From NCBI GenBank assembly GCA_024220505.1, contig JAKZZE010000021.1:620001-684000 (forward strand): a stretch of DNA of 64,000 nucleotides, given 5' to 3'. The position numbers and the translations under genes were made by a program. The notes beneath the pieces are model-generated. The model saw only the letters and a list, made by a program, of their open reading frames with translations, was not told the origin of the DNA and did no database searches. Positions 46,343 through 57,530 of the stretch are shown piece by piece; positions within the stretch are counted from its first letter, which is position 1, and each line of letters opens with the position of its first letter. This DNA is from Rhizopus arrhizus. Lineage: Eukaryota; Mucoromycota; Mucoromycetes; Mucorales; Rhizopodaceae.

Positions 46343-48072
46343 ATGGAAACACAACCAGGAATTTCCTTAAAAAATAGACCTTATCTCTTTGATTGTATTC
46401 ATTGGAATGAAGACGGTCAGTTGTCCGTTTGCGTAGAAAATGGTGTTCACATTATGGTAAATCCATAGCATATTTTGTATGTCTACTCTACTCACACAAT
46501 TTTTTAAAGACACCTATCTTGACCGGGTTATCTTCAAAAGCTGAAGGTTGTGCTCATGCCGGATTGTCTCTGCCTCCAGCGCCAAAAACACCTACATTGT
46601 TTGATCCAGGTAGATTTTGAATGATCAATCGAGATTGTAGTAGATCTAAATTTTTTTTTCCCACTTAGTGGAGCCTGATAAAATTCAGACATCGTTTTAT
46701 AATGAAGAAGGGTTTCGTTGCGCTACTTGGTCCTCTTCCGGCTTATCTCCATCACTTAGGTTAGTTAAGTATTAGCCTGATGGTTCTTTAAGTGACTAAA
46801 ACAGAAAGTATGTAGTTGCCTTTTAGCAGTAGTGACGACAAAACATAGAGTGTTGTTATATCAAAGTTCAACCAAAGATCCCTTGAATTCCGATTGGAAA
46901 CTAGTTGAGTATTCTATTGCTTTAATGAATTATTCGTATTGAGCTTTTTATCTTTTTTAGTATGCGAACATTACAGACTTGATTCAGGAACACGCAATTG
47001 AAAGCGAACAAGCAGCAAAATACCCATTACACCATACACTATGTAAAGATCCAATATAGCATGCACCTGAGAATAATACAGACGATCTAATATATGTATA
47101 GATGCTAGCTGGTCGAAGCAACTTTTCGTCGACGCTCTCAATTCTAAATTTGCCTTGTTAGCATTGTCAAATAAGCATGGTGATGTTTGTATTTGGACTT
47201 ATTCTCTGAACAACGGCATTCAATATGCCACTGCAATTTCTCCTCATAAATCATTTGTCAACCTGTTAGATTGGACGGGTTGGAAAAAGTTGCAAGATAC
47301 TACCTGTATGTGTTTCCCTCGTTTTTTAGAAGAAAAAGAAAAGCAATGCTAAAAGTTGTGCCTTAGATATTGCATTCATTGCTTCAAGCTCTACTAATGG
47401 AACAGTGGCATTATCATCTGTAAAAGTTCAATTTGGTATAGACAGCCAACATAACTTACGTATTGAAAACGTACAAATACAAAACATATACACTTGGTTC
47501 GAAGACAACGCGGCTATTCCAACATTATTAAAAATACACGACAGCTGGGTAAATATCGATGACTGAGCACATCTTAATCGTCTGTAGTTAACTTGTTATT
47601 AGGACAAAGATACATCAAATATTAGCATTGCTGTTTCTAAAGGCCTGTTTGTTTATATGCTTTCACTTAGATTAATGAAAGATGAAAGCGTTTCCGTGCA
47701 AGGTGACTGGATGTCATACAATCTATCACATTCTGGTGTAGGATTGTCAGGAGGATCATGGATAAATGAGAGCGAATTTAGAGGATACACATTTGAAGGC
47801 GAAGGGTGTCATATAAGAATCAAAGATGGCAATATTGAAGAAGAAAGATTGGAAACTTATAAATTAAATCAGAAGCTTATTCAAAAATATAAACAGCAAT
47901 GGATGGAAGAGCAAGTAAGAATAGAAGATGATGATTTGCTTGGCGCTTCAGATGCAAAACCATGTTTATGGGGTGCATCTGATGGTCTGAACCATATAAT
48001 TACAGCAATATATTGCACGTAAGATAAAATACCATCCAGAAAGAAAGGGAAAGAGATATAAAAATTTGCTTA

Positions 48073-48104
<32 letters not shown>

Positions 48105-49193
48105 AGGATGAAGCCTACAGTTGATATCCATTATAGACTTGAATCAGCAGAAGATTCTACTATTGCATTTGTTCTTCAAAAAGAGCGTGGGGTTGATATT
48201 GAATCTGTTTGCCAGGATTTGGATAAATACGTTTTTAACCCTGACTTTTGTAACGTACACGGTTTCTTCCTCTACACAAAACTAACAAAGGTTACAATAG
48301 TTTTTACTTGTCCTGTACGAGGAATAATCCGTGAAATTCTAGAATACTTGGCAAATGAGGACAGTCTGAATAATTTTAAGATTTGGCTTTCAAAATTAGT
48401 TGGATATCTCTCTCACGAACCAGCATTAAAGTATATAGTTATATACAAAAACTTCTAGTGTTCTTACTCTGTATATTAGTAGTTACGACCTTACGCGAGC
48501 CCTTTTCAGTGCACCAAGTATTATAGCTGCTTTAATAATCAACAATGCCGAAATAGAATTAAAGGTGAGTGACTGTAAATCAAGACTAACAAATATACTG
48601 ATCAATTTTGTCTATAGCATCATGATTTAGTGACAATGAATTCTGAGTTTCAAGATGCGTGTAAACAAGCAAAGATTGCTATTCACTTGAATTATTTATC
48701 CAATGTACTTGATTTCGCCCTACGTTTACCCGATAGCGATTTTTGTTGCCTCGGTGAGCAAGATGTTATGGAGCTTTTACTCTTATCAGACCATGCACTT
48801 GCTATTCAAAATGAAAATGCTGTAAAAACAGCTTTAAAGATATACACAAAACTGCAAACAAATTTTCCCGCCCTTGATTTAAGCGAAGAGATTGAATATA
48901 CACACAGTTTCGGCTCGCAGTCAACTGGAAATTACACACCAAGGCCAAGAGAAAAATGCCCTGTTTGTGATGAGCTGGTGAGTAATATTAACAATACCTC
49001 CCTAGCACAATGCAATGCAGGCCATTTCTGGGAGCTTTGTAGTATTACTAAACGTGTGCTCTCTGATCCAAAGATGCGTAAATGCTCCACATGTGGAGCA
49101 AAGGCTCTGATAGCTAAGCATGATGGTTCACTTACAGATATGATTTTGAAGCAATGTGTAAGATGCATAAACTGTGGATCTGGTTTTTATTAA
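46343..49193 (+). CDS. TFIIIC subunit with WD-type N-terminus and C-terminal zinc finger (GTF3C4-like)
   Basis: Eleven exons: 46343-46456, 46510-46609, 46669-46763, 46805-46903, 46961-47042, 47102-47305, 47367-47548, 47603-48018, 48107-48430, 48480-48564 and 48618-49193. The sum is 2277 nt, or 758 residues, with all junctions in phase. The N-terminal half has beta-propeller-like repeats (WNEDGQLSVCVENGVHIM, ALLALSNKHGDVCIWTYSLN). The C-terminus has the TFIIIC zinc finger: CPVCDEL, CNAGHFWELC, CSTCG and CINCG. In the family this subunit (human TFIIIC90; fission yeast Sfc9) bridges TFIIIC to RNA polymerase III at tRNA genes. The smallest intron is 41 bp. The intron 48019-48106 contains a pure A tract of about 30 bases before its CAG acceptor. 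Confidence 0.87.
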
Positions 49194-49521
49194 TAAAATA
49201 TTCGGTCATTCAATATGTATTTTCTGAAAGAATGCAGATGTAAACCTTTATCGATATAGTCTGCTCTCCTGGTATGTCTCATTAGTGTTTAGTCATTTAG
49301 TACAATTATGTTTGACGCCTCTTTGAAACATAGTCAAAAACATGAGTATTTTTGGTATTGTCTACAAACGTGCATAAAAAACAAACCATATTTTATTGTT
49401 TGATCAATAGCATCTTTTTATACTGAATTGAGATTTCTTTTTTTTTTAAAAAAAAAAATAAAATAAAATAAAAAGCGATTGATTGACATTAATCGAGTAT
49501 GTAATTGGAACAATGGATTTA
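49194..49521. terminator. Convergent 3' ends (TFIIIC subunit and OTU2)
   Basis: About 330 bp separate the two stop codons, with genes pointing at each other. An AATAAAATATT poly(A)-type signal directly follows the plus-strand stop (49193). A T8/A10 hairpin-like run lies near 49440-49475. No gene. Confidence 0.45.
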
Positions 49522-50701
49522 TCAGTTCAGTCGGTCAATTAAAGAGTTGTAATGTGCACCTAATGAATACAAATGTTTGTGATATCTAAAGGAAGCAAAA
49601 AAGTTATGCTATTGTTTGTTATTTTTCTTTCTATGACTTACGCCAACTTAACAGGTGCTTTATCTGGATATTCATCATCACAGATTTTTAGCACAGGAGC
49701 GCCCATTTGAATAATATCTACAGGAACTTTTCTTGATCTTGCCAAAGCTAAAATCTAAAAAATAATGTTGGAAGTCGCATAAGGTCATCTTGTATTTTTC
49801 CTACCTCAAGTTGACCTCCCCAGCAAGCTGTATTTTCAATATCGTTACAGTATTTTTCAAAATTACCATCTTCAAGATATAAAAATGGCGTAAAATCATC
49901 AGCATGATTGCGCATGTAATCTGCTGCTGATTTTCTAAGTTCCTTATATGTAACCTAAGAATAAGAGTTGTCATTCATTGTTGCTCGCTTACAGTCCCTA
50001 ACACTTACCTCTTCATTATATCTTGATTTCAATTGATCAGCAAAAGCGTTGTATAAGCTTAAAACAATAAATGAGCCACCGTACTTTTTCTTATTTCGTA
50101 ATTTGCTTACCAGTGACCATCAGCAGTAATCTGTTTAATTCTCAAGTTCATTGGTGTCAGTAACTCTTTAATGGCATCCGTTTCTAGAGCACCTTGATCC
50201 ACTTGATTAGCTGCTTCTTTCTCAGCTTCTTCACGCAATCGCTCCATTTCTGCATTTCTTTTCTCTATTCTCAACTTTGCTTTGTTCACTTTCTTAGTTT
50301 TGGGCTGCTGTGGCAATTCTAGTACTTTTGTTCCATCACTCTCTATTGTTAGATTGTTTAGACGCTCTAAAGAAATGCCATCTACATCCTCAGTCTATTA
50401 AATCGATGAGCGTTCAGGGCAAAAAAGGTGCGCTGTAAAAGAAAAAGGCTAAACATACTTGTTGCTCACTAGGATCAATTCCTGCCTCCTTTGCTTTGAG
50501 AACTCGGATTTCCTCTTCTTGCTTTGCTCGTAAATTGTACTCCAAATCAGCAATGCGAGAATTTACTTCTCTTTTCTTTCTTTTATCGCTTTTAGGCACA
50601 GATTTGCGTAAAGCAATGATTTTACTTGTAAGTTGTTTATGCTCTTCCTTATGCTTTTCTAATAAATCGCTTAGAGTAATATTTTCATCAGGCGTTGACA
50701 T
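49522..50701 (-). CDS. OTU2: OTU-domain deubiquitinase (OTU2/OTUD6 type)
   Basis: Exons, 5' to 3' on the minus strand: 50701-50459, 50394-50111, 50057-50009, 49954-49805, 49754-49642 and 49585-49522; 903 nt, 300 residues, close to yeast Otu2. Residues 1-130 are a Lys/Glu-rich coiled coil (LLEKHKEEHKQLTSKIIALR). The OTU domain follows: ITADGH then C-LYNAF gives the catalytic Asp and Cys, and the last exon supplies the His in GAHYNSL. The catalytic Cys codon is split by the intron 50058-50110 (TG|C). Start 50701 is preferred over an upstream ATG because it begins the conserved N-terminus. Family knowledge: Otu2 acts on ubiquitinated ribosomal protein eS7 during 40S recycling. A transposon end lies 66 bp upstream of the start. 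Confidence 0.94.
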
Positions 50702-50767
50702 TTTTTTTAAAGAATAAAAAACTGTCAATTTAAAATTCAAAAATACAGGTCAATTTATTTTAGTATA

Positions 50768-52726
50768 CACTGTTTTAACATGCTATTCGTTCACTTTCCA
50801 AAGAAAGCTTCGTTAAAAAAATAAAAGTTTGATTCGCTTGAAGCTCGAAATATTGATCACTCGGAAATAAAATAAAACTTTGCTCATAAATAAAATATTT
50901 GTTTCATTCAGTTACAGAGAAGTCGTTTGCTCTATTTTCGCATCCTATTTGCAGTTTGAAGTAAATATGCTTTTGCACAAAGATGGACAAGGAAATTTGT
51001 TTGTTGACTAAAGCAATGAAATAACTGCCTTCGATATGGAAGTTGATGATGAAGCTTATCGTCTAGAAGATCTTACTACGTATGACATTTATTTAGACCT
51101 AAAGCCACCAGAGAAGCCAGTACTTAAAGAAAAGAAGATAGATGGTATACCTGATAAAAAGGCGGCGACTTATGCTGATAATAAAGAAAAAAATAAATGA
51201 AAGCATAAAACTTATCAACTAGAAGAAAAAATCATTTTTTTTTTTCTTAATTTTTGAAAGGCAGTTGAGCGTTCGAGAGACTCCAAAAGAAATGGTGATT
51301 CCCCAGAGTATTGCTCAAGTCGGGATAAAAAAAAGCAGAGTAGAGCAAAGGTGATGATATGGAGGTGACAAAGGCTGTTGGCAGTAGGAAAGCTAGCAAT
51401 CTTAGCAGAGAGACTTGGAGACTTTCTAACGAATTTGGTCGACGGAAAGCCTCCATTAATCATCGAAGAAATGATTAATGTGATTATTGAGTGGCTCGAA
51501 GATTTGAAAGTTTCCAAGACTACTCTCTATAATTTTGTTACCAAAAGGGCAACATCTCTATTGAGAGCTCATTTTCATGCTGCTGATAGAAACAGTTCTG
51601 GAAAAACGGAGGAATGATTTCAATGGGTGATATGTTGGAGAGAAATTGACTGGGATTACATGAGCAGTTGTATATTTATCGATGGAGTTTTATTCCACAT
51701 AAACATGGGACGCTCTATGATTTGGTCGAGAAAAGGGAAATGCATTGTCGTAGCTGTGTCTACTGTTAGAGCAAAAAATACCATTATTTTTGGTACTATT
51801 GTTCCTTATGGTGTTGCAAGCATCAAATTGAGATGTCCTCGAATTGTAAAACAATCTAAGAAATTAGCCGGCAAGGATTTGAGAAAAAAGGAATCGAGAT
51901 TGAAATTAATTTTCTTTTCTTGCCCACAACTGCTCAGTAACATCCTTTGGTTGTAAAAACCATGATAACAAAAACTGTATGCCTTAACATGTCGCATCGA
52001 ATGGAGTGTGGCACATAGCGGGTTTACACATAAAGTATCAAGCTATGCTGCAAAACTCCTTTTTTCGTCTTTCGTCTCTGTCAATAGCTTTTGTATTACT
52101 CTTGCTTTGCAAAGACTTTGCATGAATCCTTCGGCTGATCAGTAATCATTACAAATAATCTGAGTCTGCTTAAAATAACTCACTTCGCCGTATTTAAGGT
52201 ACCTAGTTTACTGATTTCATAAAAGTAATGCATCACATGGCATGCAAACCTACAACGAAAGAGTGTTCTCGCACTCTCTAGTCCAAACACGTATTACGTT
52301 CCTTAATTCTACTGAGTAATGCTCTTCTGACTCACTCATCCACTCCTTCAGTAAATACCTTCTCAATAAGAGCTATTTTATACTAAAATGACTGTTTACC
52401 GAAGCGAGCAGAGAACACAAGATATAACAGCATACAAACAACTATTCTCAACACTTCAGACTTCAAGAAGTCTAAAGCTGCCTTAGTCAACAAACAAATT
52501 TCCTTGTCCATCTTTGTGCAAAAGCATATTTACTTCAAACTGCAAATAGGATGCGAAAATAGAGCAAACGACTTCTCTGTAACTGAATGAAACAAATATT
52601 TTATTTATGAGCAAAGTTTTATTTTATTTCCGAGTGATCAATATTTCGAGCTTCAAGCGAATCAAACTTTTATTTTTTTAACGAAGCTTTCTTTGGAAAG
52701 TGAACGAATAGCATGTTAAAACAGTG
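50768..52726 (+). mobile_element. Tc1/IS630-type element with 247-bp inverted repeats
   Basis: Ends CACTGTTTTAACATGC and inverse, flanked by TA (50766-50767, 52727-52728). The inverted repeats (50768-51014 and 52480-52726) are about 247 bp and nearly perfect. The transposase inside is broken, so the ends are in much better condition than the gene; movement in trans by a relative's enzyme would explain this. It lies between OTU2 and the beta-glucosidase gene (both minus strand). Its right end overlaps the last codons of the latter. Confidence 0.93.
51036..51956 (+). pseudogene. Broken IS630/Tc1-type transposase
   Basis: Starts with an acidic leader (MEVDDEAYRLEDLTTYDIYL, 51036 to a stop near 51200) as in the intact enzyme at 21074-22456. 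Later pieces are 51378-51617 (LAERLGDFLTNLVDGKPP, SKTTLYNFVTKRATSLLRAH) and 51627-51956 (CIFIDGVLFHINMGRSMIWS, NTIIFGTIVPYGVASIKLRC). The conserved first-Asp motif DEAGFH reads DGVLFH. The second Asp and the Glu blocks are absent; after 51956 the sequence has no transposase similarity. So it is both frame-broken and truncated. Confidence 0.8.
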
Positions 52727-55561
52727 TAAATTCAATTGTGCCCTTGATATTCCTACTACTAGAACCAATATGAGCTTTGAAGCCCCCTTTGGGAACCACC
52801 CATCCATGACTCTTAATATTATAGTAACTAAGATCCGTCTTTTTCAACTTGAATGAAATTTGACTTTCTTGGCCAACAGAGAGAAACACTTTTTCAAAAC
52901 CACGGAGAATTTTCGGTGGCTCCTGAGCAATCTCAGGAAAAGATACATATAGTTGAGGGATTTCAGCTCCATCAAACCGTCCAGTATTCTTTATATTAAC
53001 TTGAACCGTTACCTCAAGTTTCTCAGGGTCTTTTGTATCTCCTATGATGTTATCAATTTTAAAGTTCGTATAGTTGAATGTAGTATACGAGAGACCATAT
53101 CCAAATTCATACTGAGGTTCAATTTTCCTTTTATCAAACCAACGATAGCCGATGTACATTCCTTCTGCATATGTAAACTGTAATTTGTAGAAAAACTTTT
53201 AGTGATGTCTACATTTAAAAAATTAGGCTTATACTCATCTTACTTCTAATTCACGACTAACTTTGGCTGGATAGTGTTCTGCTTTTTTAGCTATCGTATA
53301 AGGCAATCTTGCTGAAGGATTGAGGTCACCAAATAAGACATCTGCTATAGAATTTCCTGATTCTTGTCCAGGAAGACCGGGCCATAAAATAGCCTTCACG
53401 TTAGGATGATTTGCCCAAGGCATAAGAACAGGGCCAACAGAATGGGCCACAACAATCGTATTTTTATTTGATCCAGCTATGGCATGTATCTAGAAAGAAG
53501 CTTAGCATTACATATTAGTTCTTTGGACAACTTACAAGACTATCACCATTGTTCCAAAGATGAAGGTGGTTACGATCCCCTTTATTTCCTTCAACTGTAA
53601 TAAATTCTTCTCCAGAATTAGCATTAACAAATACAATAGCAATATCCGCATCAGCAGCGACTTTTGTAGCAGCTTCATAATTATCATCTTTTAAATACTC
53701 TATAACATCAATGTTGTTTCCAATTCTGTTTCGAATACCCTCTCCAGGCTATTAAAAATAGAAATATTTAACATGTGCACATTCATGAAAAAAGGAGAAT
53801 TACTGTTATTAGGTAAGGATAGTTTGCTGTACCAGATCCCCACCCTTGCGCTAATGATCCATTATTGCAGCCATGGTCCGCACAATTCAAACCGCTACAT
53901 AAGATTTTAAAGATAAATACGATAAAGCTCTATTAAAAGAATAAAAGGTACTTTACCCAATATTTGGCCCAGCATCTGAGCCTATGACGGCTATTTTCCT
54001 AATGCTAGGTTCTCTTAATGGAAGGATATTGTCTTTATTCTTTAACAGAACAGTTGAAGCCGCACCCATATGTCTAATAGCTATTCTGTGGTCGTTTTGA
54101 ACGTTTAGATGCTTATCCTTGCTCGGTCTGAAACTATCAAAGTTAACCTCTGGAAAGTTCTACAAATCATATAAAAGTTTAATTTATTTCTATATGCATT
54201 TATCCCTTTTTTATACCTGATCTTGCCCTAGCTATAATTAAAGTAAAATATGAGCAAAAAAAAAGGAACCACAGAACATAAGTGTCATTTATGTACCTTG
54301 TACCAAGCAGCAACAATCCTTGTAGCCATATCAGTTACTCTACTTTCATTAACGAGGCCAGAAGATACTGCATTTGTTAAATTAGTACCAAAATAAGAAT
54401 CATTAGAGTGAAAAGTAATATCGCCTTTTACATTTAAAAGAAAGATTTTCAACGTTAAAAAACATATTAGAATAATATTTGCTTTTTTTTTTTTACCTGG
54501 CATAGTCATATCTAAACCATGATTCGCACTATTAGCAGTAGAATGTGTAGCAGACCAATCGCTTTGAACAAATCCTCGGAAGCCTAGACTTTCTTTTAAA
54601 AGCTTGTTGATAACATAATCACTTTCACATGTATATATTCCATTAAGTTTGTTGTATGAACACATTACAGAAGCAACTTCTGCTTCAACAGCTCTAGCAA
54701 ATGGCCACAAATATATTTCATTGATAGTTCTTTCATCGATATGTACTGAATGCTAAGCAGAAAGATGAGAACAAACCAGATTGTAACAGAAAAGCAAAAC
54801 ACAGCTATACTCACAAGCTGTCTATTCGTTTCTTGTTCATTTCCTATAAGATGTTTTGCCACTGCCATCTTCAGTAAAGGAATTAATTCAAGTGGCTTTT
54901 TTATGCGTTTTTTTATTTTTTATTTTTTTATCATTCTTACCACACCTTGGCTTTGAATACCATTGATTGTTTCTACAGAGGCCACACCCACTAGGTAAGG
55001 ATCTTCTCCAAAAGCTTCCCAATTTCTACCACTGGTAGGACATCTCATCATATTCATAGATGGTCCAAGTTGGGCATGTATACCTTTCGCACGGAACTCA
55101 GCTCCCATATACTCACCTCTTCTTCTGATAGCTTCTTTATCAAATGATGCAGCTGCATTGATACCAGCTACACCTGAGCTTACACCATCCGCAAACCGAA
55201 CACCAAGAGGAGAGTCTTGCAAACAGAGTTCTGGAAAATTTGGGTTCGTTGTTCTCCCAGAGTTTCCGACACAAGGACCAGCTTCCCATCCAATTCCAGT
55301 AGTGATATTTACTTTTTGCTGAAGAGACATTTGCTGAACGAAAGTTGTTGCCATTTCATAAGCTTCATCCCATGTTCGAAGTATGATAGGAACGGCTACA
55401 GTTGCTGCCTTTTCAATACCTTTTCTTTGTTTATTTGAATCTAGCAATTTATGCGTATATGAATTATCATCCTGTTGTTCCGCAAAGGTAACAGCATGTG
55501 TAACATTGATTTGATATAGAATTGTAGCTAAAGAGATTGAAATAATGGGCAATATCTTCAT
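52716..55561 (-). CDS. GH3 beta-glucosidase, secreted; C-terminus altered by a transposon end
   Basis: Ten exons, 5' to 3': 55561-54941, 54868-54815, 54752-54497, 54424-54297, 54231-54217, 54159-53957, 53894-53804, 53748-53536, 53489-53244 and 53177-52716; 762 residues, normal for GH3. The start ([18 protein letters not shown]) is a signal peptide. Domain 1 has [41 protein letters not shown] and the nucleophile Asp in [10 protein letters not shown]. The alpha/beta sandwich ([13 protein letters not shown]) and fibronectin III-like domain ([15 protein letters not shown]) follow. Exon 54231-54217 is a 15-nt microexon (LGQDQ). Predicted role: hydrolysis of cellobiose or other beta-glucosides outside the cell. 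The last residues Thr-Leu-Phe and the stop TAA are inside the transposon at 50768-52726. Activity is probably unaffected. Confidence 0.94.
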
Positions 55562-55753
55562 AATATATATGAAAAAAGAGAAAGAAGAAAAACTTTTTTT
55601 CAAAAAAATTCTTTGATAAACGTATTTATAGACAAATGCCATTATAAAAATAACTTGCCCTTTGCACTGAAGAATTTCTTGATTCAACAAGTTAAATAAT
55701 GCGTGCAAAGTTTATTTCTCCTTTTTTTTATATATATATGATTTAGTATTACT

Positions 55754-57089
55754 TTAAGCAAAAACTTCTCCACCTTGTTCACCAACGAATGAGCTGATTC
55801 TTTTAACTTGATTATCCCATTCTTCAAGCTTACGTCTCATACCATCAATTTGGTCTTTATCTAGCACACGCGGCTGCACCCAAGTAACAACTGCAATTTG
55901 GTCTACTTGATCGATGGATCCACGAATCAATTTTAAAGATAATGCCTTCATTACAAGATGTTCTACTTCATCCATTGAAAGACGGGTTTCTGCAGCAATT
56001 TCTGAAAAGGGAATAGAGCGATTATCTGTTGAACGAATAAATACTGCTTCAATCAATGATATTAAGCAAATCTTTCGACGAAGTGCAGCTTTGCTTTGTT
56101 CAAATAAAGGTTGTTTAGTAAAATGAGGAGCTAATGCTTCAAATTTTCCAATATCCCCAGCATTAAAAGCAAATAAAAGAGATCGAAGCCAGTCATGCTC
56201 AGTTCCAAAGAGAGAATCAAGAATAGGATGCATCAACTATAAAATAACCTAAGTTCAAAGTTGCAAATATGCTATTTCTTTTTTTTTTCCTTACCAATTC
56301 ACCAAAATTGTAAATCGTTTCTCCCAATAAGGCAGAAAGTGACAAATCATAAGCTCTTTCTATTCTTTCTATAATAGTCAATTCCGATACATCAATACAT
56401 GACAAATATAATAATGCATTCTTATAATATTGGGCATAGTCTGCCTGTCCTTTATAATATTCAGCACTGACGCGGTAAAAGCTGGCATGAATGCTGGTAT
56501 CTACACTATCGAATGTATCCAAGATCGTTTCTGATTCATCAATAGTCTTTTTAACCAATTTAATTTCTTTAATCTTCAATAAATAGTGTGCAGATTCCAT
56601 TGACGCAAGGACATAAGCATCTCGAGTTTCGGATGTATCTACTTTTTTCAAAATTTCTTTTAAAAACTCTACAGAATCGTTTGGATCTGTTCCACAAGAA
56701 ATACGATTATTGTAAGTAAAAAGAAGGAAAGAAAAGTGACTATGTACCTGAGAACTGAGTAGCTGCTTGTTGAGCAATAGTGACAAGGGAAAGCTTATTG
56801 ATTTTATCTTCCCATTCAGCAACAAAATTTTGGAATACTGGGATCTTAAAAGGATCCGATCCGGGTTCTTTAAATAATTCCAAAATTAGTAAAGTTAGTT
56901 GGTGCCAGAGCCTTTAAAAGTAAAAAGAAAAATTATTAAAAGCAACATATTATCACGTACGTGATCTTACTTTCTTTCGTAGTAATCTTCAAAGGTAGAA
57001 AAATAATGCTGTAATGGCGAAGGTACATTTTGTCTCGTTTCATAAAGAAACTTGGGTACATCAAAATCGACTTCCATTTGCTGTGCCAT
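55754..57089 (-). CDS. RPN9: 26S proteasome lid subunit Rpn9 (PSMD13)
   Basis: Exons, 5' to 3': 57089-56971, 56911-56748, 56686-56295 and 56236-55754; 1158 nt, 385 residues, close to yeast Rpn9. The N-terminus (MAQQMEVDFDVPKFLYETRQ) and ISRF-type helical repeats (YAQYYKNALLYLSCID) precede a PCI domain at the C-terminus (IPFSEIAAETRLSMDEVEHL, VVTWVQPRVLDKDQI). Family knowledge: Rpn9 is one of the PCI subunits that build the 19S lid, contacting Rpn5 and Rpn8/11. The ATG is 190 bp upstream of the beta-glucosidase ATG on the same strand side, a compact arrangement. No lesions. Confidence 0.95.
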
Positions 57090-57530
57090 TTTACTTCTTT
57101 TTTTAATTTCTTAATTGAAAGAAATGGAATTGGTTACGTGTCTACAAGTCCTACAATGTCACCACTGAAAAATTTGGTGAAAACTCATTCAAATCTCATT
57201 GTAACACAGCTTTGACATAGTGTTGAGGTTAGCAAAAAGAAACCTGAAAATGTGATACATGCTCTTTGAACCACGAATAAAAAAACTATTCATTTTTTCC
57301 CTAAATCTTTCAAAACTAAACATACTTTTTTTTTTGTGGGAAGTCAGTATACAAACGATATAAGATTAAAAGAGTTACCTATATCAAGAAGTGAGTTATA
57401 CAAAATTTTTACATTTCCTCCAATCTTATTATCGTCTGTCGTTCCCAACACGATCCTGGTTGATTCTTCTCTGATCTGCAATATGAATAATATTTTCAGC
57501 AAAAATTGAATTTATGAACTTGACATTTTA
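57090..57530. other. RPN9 upstream region; no gene
   Basis: About 440 bp between the RPN9 start and the first recognisable LINE codon. It should contain the RPN9 promoter. The exact LINE boundary is not resolved because no target-site duplication was identified. Confidence 0.4.

Noticed and set aside
49527..49640. OTU2 stopping at the in-frame TAA at 49640-49638
   Set aside because: That TAA is inside a GTAAGT donor; the following exon supplies the catalytic His motif GAHYNSL and a normal length.
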